Origin: CAVPNY01 sp963706905
GTDB taxonomy: Bacteria; Chloroflexota; Anaerolineae; Anaerolineales; UBA4823
Reading direction: 5' to 3'
Assembly: GCA_963706905.1 (NCBI GenBank)
Contig: CAVPNY010000005.1
Span: 52,189 to 116,188, forward strand
Length of the DNA: 64,000 nucleotides
Shown piece after piece: positions 25,814 to 35,596 of the stretch (the stretch's first letter is position 1; the number at the start of each line of letters is the position of its first letter). Below the pieces are notes generated by a model. It was given only the letters and a program-made list of their open reading frames with translations, was not told the origin of the DNA and did not search any database. A program made the position numbers and the translations under genes.

Positions 25814-28570
25814 ATGGAAACCTTACTCAGCAATCATTGGCACCATCTCCCCAGTAAAGATGTCCTGGAATTATTTGACAGCAGTGCTGAGAGCGGGTTA
25901 GATCTTTTTGAGGTCAAGCATCGCCAGCAACGCTTCGGCGCAAATGTACTCACCCCTAAAAAAGGAAAGAGCCCATTTGTACGCTTCCTGGAGCAATTTA
26001 ATAATCCGCTGGTGTACATCCTGCTGGTTGCGAGCCTGGTCACAGCATTGGTCAAGGATGTACTGGACGCAGTGATCATCTTTGCAGTGGTCCTGATCAA
26101 TGCCGTAATTGGCTACATCCAAGAGATGAAAGCTGAGAAGGCGATTGAGGCTCTTTCCAGCGTGATGATTACCGAGGCAAGTGTAACCCGGTCGGGGAAA
26201 ACGCTACGACTGCCCGCCGCTGAACTAGTCCCCGGTGATATCGTCACTTTGAAGGCGGGAGATAAAATCCCAGCAGATCTGCGCCTGATCCGCAGCCGCG
26301 ATTTCCAGGTGGCGGAGGCAGCTATCACGGGGGAATCACTACCGGTGCAAAAAGAAGCGGAGGCGGTGCTGCCTGCTGAGACTGTGCTGGCGGAACGCAA
26401 GAATATGGCGTATGCCTCGACGCTGGTCACTTATGGGCAAGCCAGCGGGGTCGTGATAGCTACCGGCGACAAGACGGAAGTCGGTCGCATCTCACAACTG
26501 ATCTCATCAGCCGATGAACTGGCTACACCTTTGACACGCAAAATTGCCAGTTTCAGCCAGATGCTGCTGTACGCCATCCTGGTTGTAGCTGTTGTAGCCG
26601 TAGCCATCGATCTGTGGCGCGGAAAATCTGCGATTGAAACGCTGATGGCTGCGGTAGCCCTGGCAGTGGCAATGATACCCGAAGGCCTACCCGCGGCGAT
26701 GACAGTTACCCTGGCAATTGGCGTGACGCGCATGGCTCGCCGCCAGGCAGTGATCCGTAAGCTACCTGCGGTGGAAACTCTGGGGAGCGTAACGGTGATC
26801 TGCACTGATAAAACCGGCACCCTGACTCAAAACGAAATGACTGTCCAACAGATCGTGGCAGGCGGGCGGCGGTATTCGGTTAGCGGTAACGGGTATGAAC
26901 CCAGCGGTGAAATCCAGACAGAAGGCAAAACGATCTCCCTGGCTGAGGAAGCGGGACTGGGAGAGGTGCTACAAGCGGGGTTGCTATGTAACGACAGCGC
27001 GGTAGTACGAAACGAGCAAAGCTGGGAAGTGCACGGCGATCCCACCGAGGCTGCACTGCTGGTATCAGGTGGAATAGGCGGGCTAACTCTGGAAACCTTG
27101 CGCCAGGAATTGCCCCGGCTAGACGAGATCCCTTTTGAATCGCAGCACCAGTACATGGCGACTCTGCACCAAGTGGGTGGAACAGGCCGCGTGGTATATA
27201 TCAAGGGCGCCGCCGAAGCGATCCTGGATCATTGCACAGCAGCCATCGACGCCAATGGACAACCTATCGACCTGGATAAAGACTCGATACTTAGCGAGGT
27301 CGACCGGATGGCTGAGGCTGGATTACGCGTATTAGCATTCGCCCGCAGCAAACTACGCCCTGGCACGGAAAAGCTGATGCACGAGGATATCAAAACAGGG
27401 CTGTGTTTCCTGGGATTGCAAGGGATGATAGACCCCCCGCGCCCAGAAGCGATCAAAGCCGTGCAGGCCTGCCAGAAGGCAGGTATCCAGCTTAAGATGA
27501 TCACCGGCGATCACGCCCTGACAGCGGCAGCCATCGCCCGACAGATCGGCCTGAACGGGACGCAAAAATCGCCCGGCGAGGCCCAACAGGTGATCACCGG
27601 AAAAAGCATGGCCAGTATGTCTGACGAGGAGCTGATCGAAGCGGCACAAACAACTGCGGTATTTGCGCGGGTCTCCCCTGAGCAAAAGCTGCGCCTGGTG
27701 GATGCCTTACAAGCAAAAGGTCATGTGGTGGCGATGACCGGCGACGGGGTGAACGATGGCCCGGCGCTCAAGCAATCCGACATTGGGATTGCCATGGGGA
27801 TCACGGGCACGGAAGTGGCGAAAGAGGCAGCGGACATGGTCCTGACCGATGACAACTTTGCCACGATCGAGGCAGCGGTTGAAGAAGGTCGCGGGGTGTT
27901 TGACAACCTGACCAAGATCATTGCCTGGATGCTGCCAACCAACCTGGGCGAAGGGCTGGTGATCCTGCTGGCATTGTTCCTGGGTGTGGCGCTGCCCATC
28001 CTGCCGATTCAAATCCTGTGGATCAACATGGTCACGGCAGCGGTGCTGGGGATTGTCCTGGCACTGGAATTGAAGGAGGCCAATATCATGCTGCGCCCGC
28101 CGCGCCAGCCTGATGCCCCGATCTTGACCGGTGAGCTGCTGTGGCGGGTGGTGCTGGTCGGAGCACTGATCCTGGTCGGGTCGTTCGGCTTGTTTGAGTG
28201 GGAGCTGCAAAGTGGCGCCAGCCTGGCGGCAGCGCGTACGGTGGCGGTCAACGCAGTGGTCACGATCGTCTCGTTCTACCTGCTCAACTGTCGCTCGCTG
28301 ACCCAGTCCTTCTTCCGAATTGGGGTATTCAGCAATCCGTGGGTGATCGGCGGCATCCTGCTGATGATATTGCTGCAGCTATTGTTCACCTATGTCCCGT
28401 TCATGAATACCCTGCTCTCCAGCGCCCCTATCGGCCTGGAATCCTGGGGGCGCATCCTGGCCATGGGCGTCATATCTTTCGCGGTGGTAGAGATCGATAA
28501 ATGGGTACGCCGTAGGCGCCAGCCGGAGGCAGGCTGGGGAGTGCCAGCCCAGACCGGCCTGGAAATTTAG
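25814..28570 (+). CDS. Cation-transporting P-type ATPase (P2-type, SERCA/PMR1-like)
   Basis: Intact, 918 residues. Cation_ATPase_N domain at 10-75; TGES in AAITGESLPV; M4 motif AMIPEGLPAAMTV; phosphorylation site CTDKTGTLTQNEM with Asp near residue 332; nucleotide-domain KGAAEAIL; hinge MTGDGVNDGPALKQSDIGIA. Ten hydrophobic segments, the last four in the C-terminal 200 residues. The PEGLP of M4 points to Ca2+ or related ions, but M6 reads NMVTAAVLGIVLALE rather than the SERCA NxxTDG, so the ion is uncertain. The adjacent CaCA exchanger supports a role in cation export. Confidence 0.92.
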   Translation: METLLSNHWHHLPSKDVLELFDSSAESGLDLFEVKHRQQRFGANVLTPKKGKSPFVRFLEQFNNPLVYILLVASLVTALVKDVLDAVIIFAVVLINAVIGYIQEMKAEKAIEALSSVMITEASVTRSGKTLRLPAAELVPGDIVTLKAGDKIPADLRLIRSRDFQVAEAAITGESLPVQKEAEAVLPAETVLAERKNMAYASTLVTYGQASGVVIATGDKTEVGRISQLISSADELATPLTRKIASFSQMLLYAILVVAVVAVAIDLWRGKSAIETLMAAVALAVAMIPEGLPAAMTVTLAIGVTRMARRQAVIRKLPAVETLGSVTVICTDKTGTLTQNEMTVQQIVAGGRRYSVSGNGYEPSGEIQTEGKTISLAEEAGLGEVLQAGLLCNDSAVVRNEQSWEVHGDPTEAALLVSGGIGGLTLETLRQELPRLDEIPFESQHQYMATLHQVGGTGRVVYIKGAAEAILDHCTAAIDANGQPIDLDKDSILSEVDRMAEAGLRVLAFARSKLRPGTEKLMHEDIKTGLCFLGLQGMIDPPRPEAIKAVQACQKAGIQLKMITGDHALTAAAIARQIGLNGTQKSPGEAQQVITGKSMASMSDEELIEAAQTTAVFARVSPEQKLRLVDALQAKGHVVAMTGDGVNDGPALKQSDIGIAMGITGTEVAKEAADMVLTDDNFATIEAAVEEGRGVFDNLTKIIAWMLPTNLGEGLVILLALFLGVALPILPIQILWINMVTAAVLGIVLALELKEANIMLRPPRQPDAPILTGELLWRVVLVGALILVGSFGLFEWELQSGASLAAARTVAVNAVVTIVSFYLLNCRSLTQSFFRIGVFSNPWVIGGILLMILLQLLFTYVPFMNTLLSSAPIGLESWGRILAMGVISFAVVEIDKWVRRRRQPEAGWGVPAQTGLEI

Positions 28571-28616
28571 CCCCTGAAAGGGCATCGTTGGAAAAAATCA
28601 GACAGAGAGGCAAAGA

Positions 28617-29717
28617 GTGATCTGGGTGCAGCTGCTGATCGGATTGGTGGTGCTGATTGTGGGTGCTGAAATTCTGGTACGGGGCGGGTCTCGTCTGGCA
28701 GCCGTGGTGGGCATCTCGCCCCTGGTGATCGGCATGACTGTAGTCGCCTTCGGTACCGGTGCGCCCGAAATTGCCACCGCACTGCAGGCTGGGCAGGCTG
28801 GCCAGCCCGACCTGGCTGTGGGAAACATCGTGGGGAGCAATATCTCGAATGTCCTGCTGATCCTGGGAATTGCTGCGCTGGTCGCGCCTCTCGTTGTCAT
28901 GCAACGCCTGGTGAAGCGAGAAGTACCCCTGATGGTGCTGGTTTCGCTCATGGTCTGGCTGCTCAGCCTGGATGGTGGGATCGGGCAACCGGAAGGGGCA
29001 ATATTGTTGTTGGGCGGCATTGCATATACCGGTTTTGTCATTTACCAGAGCCGGAAGGAAAGCCAGGAGGTTATCGATGAGTACACGCAGGAGTATAGCG
29101 CTGAGCCCCAAGCAAATAGCCCCAATCGATACAAGTTGTTGATGATTAACGCCCTGTTGGTGGTGGCCGGATTGGCCTGCCTGGTGGTTGGGTCTCGCTG
29201 GCTGGTGGATAGCGCGGTTGAGATTGCCGGATTGCTGGGGTTGAGCGAGACGATCATCGGGTTGACGATCGTCTCCGTGGGGACGTCAATGCCTGAGTTA
29301 GCCACCTCGGTGATTGCCAGCCGACGCGGGGAGGGTGACATTGCCGTAGGGAATGTGGTGGGGAGCAACCTGTTCAATTTGCTGGTGGTACTTGGCCTGA
29401 CAGCAGCTGCCATGCCGGCTGGTTTACCGGTCTCAGAAGCTGTGCGCAATTTCGACTTGCCAGTAATGGTGGCGGTAGCCTTTGCCTGCTTGCCAGTGTT
29501 TTATGTCGGATATCGCATCTCGCGATGGGAAGGAGCCTTATTTGTCGGTTACTATGCAGTTTACATCGCCTATCTGCTCCTGGAGTTGACTCAACACGAC
29601 GCACTGCCAGCCTTTAGCGCGATCATGCTGCAATTTGTCATTCCTCTGACGGTAATTACGTTATTCATTTTGGTGGGGCGTTTTTTCAGGGTGGAACGCT
29701 CGACGTCGCCGGATTAA
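28617..29717 (+). CDS. CaCA-family cation/Ca2+ exchanger (YrbG-like)
   Basis: 366 residues, GTG start at 28617 behind GAGAGGC. Two inverted repeats of the exchanger fold carry the alpha motifs: FGTGAPEIATALQAGQAGQP...GNIVGSNISN in the N-terminal half and VGTSMPELATSVIASRRGEG...GNVVGSNLFN in the C-terminal half. About ten hydrophobic segments. It exchanges Na+ or H+ for Ca2+ across the membrane. It follows the P-type ATPase by 46 bases and is probably in the same transcript. Confidence 0.9.
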   Translation: MIWVQLLIGLVVLIVGAEILVRGGSRLAAVVGISPLVIGMTVVAFGTGAPEIATALQAGQAGQPDLAVGNIVGSNISNVLLILGIAALVAPLVVMQRLVKREVPLMVLVSLMVWLLSLDGGIGQPEGAILLLGGIAYTGFVIYQSRKESQEVIDEYTQEYSAEPQANSPNRYKLLMINALLVVAGLACLVVGSRWLVDSAVEIAGLLGLSETIIGLTIVSVGTSMPELATSVIASRRGEGDIAVGNVVGSNLFNLLVVLGLTAAAMPAGLPVSEAVRNFDLPVMVAVAFACLPVFYVGYRISRWEGALFVGYYAVYIAYLLLELTQHDALPAFSAIMLQFVIPLTVITLFILVGRFFRVERSTSPD

Positions 29718-29820
29718 TCTTCAGTTTCAGGGTATGTGCTCTCCTGTAGACAGTGCATGAGCGCAATTCGCCGACTGCTGAGGGATGAGCCGGCCGGGCT
29801 GCCAGGCCACGCAGGCCAGA

Positions 29821-30179
29821 TCAGAGCATGCGGTCTTCGATCTCCCAGGCATGATCGAGCACATGCCAGGCAACACGGTGGACAAAGTAGCGGGGTGACC
29901 AACGCAGCCCGCCACGCGGCCCGCGCGATTTGATCTCGCCGCGGGCGGCAGCGGCCAGTCCATCCAAAATCGCCTGCCGGGTGTGCTCCAATCGCTCGGC
30001 AGCATGCCAGTTCCCTGAAAGATGCGAGCGTGGCGCGATACGTATTCGAAGAGGGCTTGCAACGCAGACGCCTCATCACGCCCGCTGCGGCACCAGCCGA
30101 GCCAGTCAAGGGCGCCGGCGATGGTGCGCTTCTGACCAATCTCAAGATATACAGCAATCTCAGATGAAGACACGGACAT
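29821..30179 (-). CDS. DinB-like four-helix protein (one frameshift)
   Basis: The N-terminal part (MSVSSSEIAVYLEIGQKRTI) starts at 30179. Near 30010 the frame changes and continues as WHAAERLEHTRQAILDGLAA, then SPRYFVHRVAWHVLDHAWEI and stops at 29821-29823. The HRVAWHVLDHAWEIEDR segment with spaced His residues is characteristic of DinB/DUF664-type metal-binding bundles. Repaired length near 119 residues is short for the family. Function unknown; such proteins include thiol-dependent transferases. Confidence 0.6.
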
Positions 30180-30201
30180 GGGTCTCTCCTCTCAGGTTAA
30201 C

Positions 30202-30771
30202 TTAGCAATCTGACGGCCCGGGCGCCCAACCAATCCTCTCTACCCATTCTTCCGCACCGCCGATGATGATGTCACACACCGGGTCTTTGACGGCGTAGTA
30301 AGCATCGGCGTCATTGGCATGATATTTCACCAGCGCCTCTTTCACCTGAGCATATGCCTGGGCGGTGGGCGGATGAGCGCGGAGGTAGTCCCGAAACAGG
30401 AGCGCATAGCGCTGATTGGGGCGCCCTGAGAGGCGGACATGGATATTGGCCGGACGCATCGAGGCAGGCGGCTTGAAAAACCATTTCACCCACTCGCCGG
30501 CGGGGCTGGCGCTCCCTGGCGGAAGATGATCCTGAGAAAATCCAATCAGGCGCTGGTAGCCAGCCCTGGTGAAGGCATGCTCGACGGCTGGATCAAGGCT
30601 CTCAACGGTGACTTGAATGTCAATGATGTCCTTGGCGGACAATCCGGGCACGGAGGTTGAGCCGATATGATCGATGCGCAGGGCCAGGTCGCCAAGCGCC
30701 TGGCGCAGGTTTTTTTCGATAGCCTGAAACTCACCCGGCCAGGCTGTTTGATAAGGCACTATCTTGAGCAT
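30202..30771 (-). CDS. GrpB family protein (UPF0157, nucleotidyltransferase fold)
   Basis: ATG at 30769-30771 directly behind GGAGGTAATAAA, giving MLKIVPYQTAWPGEFQAIEK and 189 residues, the family norm. Hallmarks are IDHIGSTSVPGLSAKDIIDI near residues 38-57 and the closing HPPTAQAYAQVKEAL. The longer upstream frame has no similarity. GrpB proteins share the minimal nucleotidyltransferase fold with dephospho-CoA kinase extensions; their reaction is not established. Confidence 0.88.
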   Translation of the reverse strand: MLKIVPYQTAWPGEFQAIEKNLRQALGDLALRIDHIGSTSVPGLSAKDIIDIQVTVESLDPAVEHAFTRAGYQRLIGFSQDHLPPGSASPAGEWVKWFFKPPASMRPANIHVRLSGRPNQRYALLFRDYLRAHPPTAQAYAQVKEALVKYHANDADAYYAVKDPVCDIIIGGAEEWVERIGWAPGPSDC

Positions 30772-30952
30772 TTTATTACCTCCAAGGTTTGACAGATATA
30801 GGTGCCTGGCACCCTTCAACGCCACTACGCAGTCGCTGCGCTGACGGCAAAGAACGCCTCCCCCTTCGGAATTCTCAGGGCGACGGCTCAGGGTGCAGCT
30901 CACATCAAAGAAATTTTGAGGCACGCGCCTAGCGCAGGCTGACGTGATTTAG

Positions 30953-31789
30953 TCAGTTTAGAGATTGTTCTCTACCCTTCTCGGATGCCTCAGCGTACTG
31001 ATCACTGGCTTTGAGTATGTATTGGATGAACTCGAGCGTGCTCTTGAGGTCTTGAGGATCGGCAGGCTGGCAGACGGAGAAGGATGGGTTGGGGCGCGTA
31101 TCCCAGGCTCGATCAATCAACCCAGCCCAGGAGGGGTCCAGGTTAGCCTTAGCCCACTCTGCCGCGGCGCGCTTGGAGCCTACGACACCAGTGTGGATGG
31201 CATGCAATGAGCGGCAGTAATGGAAAACTGCAAACCCCTGATAGAAGCGGTTGTTGATCATGTCAGGATTTGCCAGGACCTGTCTTCCCCAGGTGTGCAT
31301 CGTATCCAGAATCTCCTGGCGCAATACATTCACCGGGATCGGATCAATCAGCTCTGCGGGAGCCGGCCCTGCCAGGACGATGCCATCCCTGAGCAGCACC
31401 GCTCGCACGACAGCCGTATTGCAATGTGTATCCAGGATGAGACTTTGATGCCCGTTATCGAGATACCAGAGCTGCACCGCACGCTGCGATAAGCTCCTCA
31501 GGATATCCTTGGGGAAATAAGAGCCCTCCAGGCACTGCGCCCATTTTGTATCCAGACGAAAAATGCGGGCATGCATCTGGTGCAAAGCCTGGACCTGATC
31601 CTCTGACAATTCACGCTCCAGGGCTATGATGAAGTCCACATCGCTATGCTGATCGAAATCGCCTACAGCAAAGGAGCCCTGCAAATAAGCTGCAAGGAAG
31701 TTTTTACCCAAAATCGTCTGAACGCTGGTCACCAGCTCAGATAATACGGCGTTCAGCTCAGGGAAAGGTGTTGGATGGGTGACAGTCAT
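30953..31789 (-). CDS. Aminoglycoside nucleotidyltransferase-like protein
   Basis: 278 residues. GSFAVGDFDQHSDVDFIIAL near residues 39-58 is the GS-x-DxD catalytic site of the ANT(3'')/ANT(9) nucleotidyltransferase fold, followed by a helical C-terminal domain (NNRFYQGFAVFHYCRSLHAI; GSKRAAAEWA), as in DUF4111-containing adenylyltransferases. These enzymes transfer AMP to aminoglycosides, but chromosomal members often have unknown substrates. Stand-alone gene in the minus-strand accessory run. Confidence 0.8.
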   Translation of the reverse strand: MTVTHPTPFPELNAVLSELVTSVQTILGKNFLAAYLQGSFAVGDFDQHSDVDFIIALERELSEDQVQALHQMHARIFRLDTKWAQCLEGSYFPKDILRSLSQRAVQLWYLDNGHQSLILDTHCNTAVVRAVLLRDGIVLAGPAPAELIDPIPVNVLRQEILDTMHTWGRQVLANPDMINNRFYQGFAVFHYCRSLHAIHTGVVGSKRAAAEWAKANLDPSWAGLIDRAWDTRPNPSFSVCQPADPQDLKSTLEFIQYILKASDQYAEASEKGREQSLN

Positions 31790-31865
31790 TGGCGAACCGA
31801 ATATCCAGAATCACTGATAGGACAACGTAAGAATGCGGGTGAGGAAATTACAAATGGCAAGTGGT

Positions 31866-32370
31866 TTATCGAGCGCCGATGGTTCGCCTGGCCCAATCCG
31901 CGGCGCGGTCAAGCTCGCCTTCGATCAACGGCCCTTGCATGTCTTTCACGAGGAAGCCTTCTGGGGGCAGGATCAGAACGCCGCCGCGCTTCTTGAGCGC
32001 GTCACCGATGTGTTTGGCAGCAAATCCGCCGGTCTTTATGATAAAACGGAAGGTGGATGATTCAATATCATTTAATGATAGCCGGGTATCAAAGGCAGCC
32101 ACCCGGACACCTTTCAGGCTATTCGCGGGGAGGCTTTTCAGGAAATCCAGCATGGCGGGGGTGGTCCGAAATCTTTGGGTGGGGGCGCCAACCACCAACA
32201 GATCCAATCCAGCCAACTGCTCGAGCTTCACGTTGCTTACATGGAGCGTTTCAACCTGGACCTGAGAACCTGAGGAGGCGCCTAGCGCAGCGCTGCAGCG
32301 CGGCGCCCAGCGCTTGGGCGATTTTCTCGGTATTGCCATACTGTAAATCGTAGATGACCAGGGCTTTCAT
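31866..32370 (-). CDS. Flavodoxin-family protein (one frameshift)
   Basis: Start ATG 32368-32370: MKALVIYDLQYGNTEKIAQA carries the FMN phosphate loop (here YDLQYGNTEK). The frame changes around 32290, in a GC-rich stretch, and continues QVQVETLHVSNVKLEQLAGL, DLLVVGAPTQRFRTTPAM and KGVRVAAFDTR, the central flavodoxin strands. About 167 residues when repaired. It would act as a one- or two-electron carrier. Confidence 0.8.
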
Positions 32371-32404
32371 GGGGGTATGCCTCCGTATAAAAGAAAGAAC
32401 TGCT

Positions 32405-32458
32405 GCGGGCACATAAAGCCTGGCGGGCACATAAGGCCCGGCGGGCACAGGAAGCCCG
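32405..32458 (+). repeat. Three tandem 18-bp repeats
   Basis: Units GCGGGCACATAAAGCCTG, GCGGGCACATAAGGCCCG and GCGGGCACAGGAAGCCCG follow without gap. Each unit contains GGGCAC...GCC and is related to the GGGCACAAGGCCC core of the REP elements near 56 kb. Confidence 0.8.
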
Positions 32459-32630
32459 TTGGATTACACCCGAAGGATGGCAGGAAGCCAGGTCCAAGCA
32501 CCCAGCGTGCGAGACAGAGGAGCTACGGTCCCTGCGGGCACCTGGATGCCCGCTTCGGGAGCAGCGGGATGGCTGAAGACCAGCAGGTGATGAGCGTGGG
32601 TAATGTAGGCGAAGGCTTTGCGCTTGAGAG

Positions 32631-33167
32631 TCAGCATGAGGATGACAGTTTATTTATGGAATATAACAGAAACGGGCCTTTGTCGTCCTCACCTTCTTTT
32701 TCGAAGGTCATGCCGATTTTCGTGGCGACCCGGATCGAGGCGGCATTTTCGCGGTCAACCAGGACGATTATGCGCGAGTATCCCAACCGCTCGAAAGCAT
32801 AATCAAGGATAGCCTGAGCTGCCTCGGTCGCCAACCCCTGACCCCAAACGTCTTTGGCCAGCATGTAAGCCACTTCCACTTCATCACGCCCGTCAATCGT
32901 CCAGGGCAGCAAGCCACAGCGACCAATGAATCGGCCAGTTTCTTTGTGGATGGTCGCCCAGAGACCTAGCTGGGGGTATTTAGGATGCCCGTTGAGAAAC
33001 CACTCCAGCTCTTCTTTGGTCTCTTCGTAAGTAAGGGTTCCCTCGGGAAAATATTTTCTGATTTCCGGATCGCGGTAAAGGGCATATAGTGCATCCAGGT
33101 CGTCGAGGGTCAGACGCCTGAAGATCAGTCTATCTGTTTCGAGGATTTTCACAGGAGAATCGGTCAT
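32631..33167 (-). CDS. GNAT N-acetyltransferase (RimJ/RimL type)
   Basis: Intact, 178 residues: ILETDRLIFRRLTLDDLDAL at the N-terminus, RFIGRCGLLPW, then EVAYMLAKDVWGQGLATEAA with the acetyl-CoA loop (GQGLATEA) and ALFERLGYSR-like closing helices (YAFERLGYSRIIVLVDREN). It transfers acetyl from acetyl-CoA to an amine, typically a ribosomal protein N-terminus or small molecule. Single gene with its own upstream spacer. Confidence 0.88.
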   Translation of the reverse strand: MTDSPVKILETDRLIFRRLTLDDLDALYALYRDPEIRKYFPEGTLTYEETKEELEWFLNGHPKYPQLGLWATIHKETGRFIGRCGLLPWTIDGRDEVEVAYMLAKDVWGQGLATEAAQAILDYAFERLGYSRIIVLVDRENAASIRVATKIGMTFEKEGEDDKGPFLLYSINKLSSSC

Positions 33168-33281
33168 TTTAATCTCTTATTTAGTTGAGTAGTCGCTTAG
33201 TCTGGTGGTCGTGTAGATCGCTTCATTGTCCGTTTTACTTAGCGGGCAAGGCACGGGCGACTTTGATGCTTCAGGCTGCGG

Positions 33282-34080
33282 CTACTTGCGAGCGACAAAC
33301 ACCATGAAACGGTGTTCCGAGCTAGCCTCTGCCTGGGTGTAGTCGCCCTGGATGGCTTCAATCTCAAAACCAACACTTTCAAGCATCTGACTCAGCTCAT
33401 TGCGGAAGTATATATTCGCGGTGAGCGTGTAAACATCGTCGGCAATGACCTGCCCAGCGCGCCATAATAACGTGCGCATTTGACGAATGGCATGTTGTTC
33501 AATAGGATCAAAGGCCACATAACGATGATACAACTCGTAGTCCGATCCGTCAGCGGGGGGAGCCTTTCCAATCTGATCGGGCCACGATTTCAGGCAAATG
33601 ATTCCGCCCTTCCTTTAGCCACAACTGCCACTCGCTGGCATCTGCATACGGCGCCTCATTATCCAGGAGAAACAAGCCGCCTGGGTTCAAGTGCTGGTAG
33701 ATGCGCCGCAGAGCAAGCAGATCCTGCTGAGGCGTTACACCTAAGCCAAATGCGCCACAGACCACAATGGTCTGATAAAGGCGCGGCAGATCAAGCTCAT
33801 GCAGCGCTTGCTGATACAGGCGCGGCTGCAGGCCCTGGCGCTCGGCCGTCTGGCGACACTGAGCGAGCATATCGGGCGAGGCGTCACAGCCATCCACGTC
33901 CAGGCCCGCCCGTAAGAAGGGGATCAGCAAGCGACCCGTCCCACAACCGGCATCCAGCGCCGGCTGCCCATTGAGCTCAATCAGTCTCTGAAAGTAAGGT
34001 ATCTCCGGGCCATCCGTGTTATGTTCAGCCCAGTAGCGGGCTACAAGCCCAAAGTGCCAGGTTTGGGCTGTGTCATTCAT
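33282..34080 (-). CDS. SAM-dependent methyltransferase (one frameshift)
   Basis: ATG 34078-34080 overlaps the stop of the upstream VOC gene, implying coupling. Motif I is LDAGCGTGRLLIPFLRAG, then VDGCDASPDML, and LNPGGLFLLDNE as the post-III strand: a class I methyltransferase. The frame changes near 33555, after the WPDQI-like region, and continues to FRNELSQMLESVGFEIEAIQ and the stop at 33282. About 265 residues when repaired. Substrate unknown. Confidence 0.82.
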
Positions 34081-34544
34081 AGCAGCTGGCCTCCCCACTC
34101 CTCGGGGGCGACATCCGCCACCGATTGGGTAAATGTCCAGCGGTGACCGCCGAGGTCTTCAACGGTGTACTGGCGCTCGCCGAACGGGAAGGTTTCGGGT
34201 GGGTGCAGGATGCGCGCATTGGTTCGTTTAACTTGCTCATAATGCTGGTCCACGTCTGGGAGGCGAACCATGAGCGAATGAGTCCGCTGGCCTTGCAACG
34301 GCTGCGAAGCGGGTTCTCCGCTGTGCGCGACGGCGATGACCGACGCATCACCGAGGACGAGCTGGGAGCGATGACTCGGGATGCGGAGCCGCTCTTTGAA
34401 GCCGAAGGTCTTGCAGAGCCAATCAACGGCAGCATCCAAGTCACCATAGATTAATTCGGGAATAATCGTGCCGGGGGGCATCGAACGATTGACGATCAAA
34501 TCTGACTGATTGGACTGAGTATTCATTAGTACCACCTCATTCAA
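34077..34544 (-). CDS. VOC-family (glyoxalase/bleomycin-resistance-like) protein
   Basis: 155 residues: IIPELIYGDLDAAVDWLCKT, FGFKERLRIP, then QHYEQVKRTNARILHPPETF and ERQYTVEDLGGHRWTFTQSV. This is the paired beta-alpha-beta-beta-beta architecture of the vicinal-oxygen-chelate fold; E in YTVEDLGG is a likely metal ligand. The starting Met could be residue 1 or 7. It overlaps the downstream methyltransferase gene by four bases. Confidence 0.85.
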   Translation of the reverse strand: MNEVVLMNTQSNQSDLIVNRSMPPGTIIPELIYGDLDAAVDWLCKTFGFKERLRIPSHRSQLVLGDASVIAVAHSGEPASQPLQGQRTHSLMVRLPDVDQHYEQVKRTNARILHPPETFPFGERQYTVEDLGGHRWTFTQSVADVAPEEWGGQLL

Positions 34545-34659
34545 AACCTTATACAGAGATTACCAATAAGCAAAATGAAAAACACATCCTATCATCGGTT
34601 AACAGCATGGTCAAGGCAGGTAAATTATTGATCAGACGAAGCGCCATACAGTTCGTATC

Positions 34660-35559
34660 TCAATCAAAGAGTCTCTCGGCATCACGATCGAGATGCCTTA
34701 CCTTCCCCAAATATGCAATCACGCGTTGATCCAGGTCAGCCGGATAGATATACCCTAAATGCTCACCCACTTCAATCGCAGCCTTTTGAAAGAGATCGAT
34801 CGTCCTGAACATTGCCTCCCAATTGGCTTCCAATCCAGCTCCGGTGTAGGTATTTTCCAGCTCATCCCACAGATCAGCGCGCAGCCAACGCTTCAGCCGG
34901 CGCCCATAGGGGCCGGGCTTGACTGACCAGTGATGGTTAATCTCCGCGTGCCATTCAAGCATCGGGCGCAGGGATTCCTGCTTCATACAATAATCCAGGA
35001 GATATTTCGCCGCCATCAGATCATCGCGCCAGAGGTATTTGGCAACATAGGTGGCGTCGAGAAAGAAACTCTGCACGGTTTCAAGATATTCGGACGCAGC
35101 CGGCGGCGTTGGGATATAACCTCTATAGGCCGGTGGTTTCAACCCGCCGGTCAAGCTATCTTTGTCGAGCAGCACCCGATAGCCTGCGTCAAATTCATCC
35201 GGAAGATGCGGCTCATTTACAATCCGTGCCAGGAGCTCGACCGGCCAGAGGCTAAAATCAATCTTGAGGCCGTTCTCGTACTGGGTAACAAAGGCCGAGC
35301 GCTCCAGGCCGCCTTCGCTGATAAGCGGATCCCGGTACAAGACCAGCACCCGCCCAAAAGCCTCTAGCCAGCTCGGATCCTTATAGAATGAGTGGACATC
35401 GCGAACGACCAGAATAACATCATAGTCGGAGAACACATCGACCGGCGCATGGGGAATGGCGCGGGAGCTGGTCAACAGCAATACCCTCACCAAAGGCTGT
35501 CCTTCAGCCCAGCGAATCAAATGCTCGATGGTATGGTTGCCTGTCCCTGGATTATTCAA
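34660..35559 (-). CDS. Aminoglycoside 6-adenylyltransferase (ANT(6)/AadE) family protein
   Basis: 299 residues. RVLLLTSSRAIPHAPVDVFS leads into DYDVILVV (catalytic Asp pair), then RDPLISEGGLERSAFVTQYE and GLKIDFSLWP, followed by LPDEFDAGYRVLLDKD and WRDDLMAAKYLLDYCMKQE: all diagnostic of the streptomycin adenylyltransferase family. Intact. Whether it confers resistance cannot be told from sequence; environmental homologues are common. Confidence 0.87.
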   Translation of the reverse strand: MNNPGTGNHTIEHLIRWAEGQPLVRVLLLTSSRAIPHAPVDVFSDYDVILVVRDVHSFYKDPSWLEAFGRVLVLYRDPLISEGGLERSAFVTQYENGLKIDFSLWPVELLARIVNEPHLPDEFDAGYRVLLDKDSLTGGLKPPAYRGYIPTPPAASEYLETVQSFFLDATYVAKYLWRDDLMAAKYLLDYCMKQESLRPMLEWHAEINHHWSVKPGPYGRRLKRWLRADLWDELENTYTGAGLEANWEAMFRTIDLFQKAAIEVGEHLGYIYPADLDQRVIAYLGKVRHLDRDAERLFD

Positions 35560-35596
35560 GCGTCACCGCCTTTTTTGCTTACCCGCACCTTCTTGT

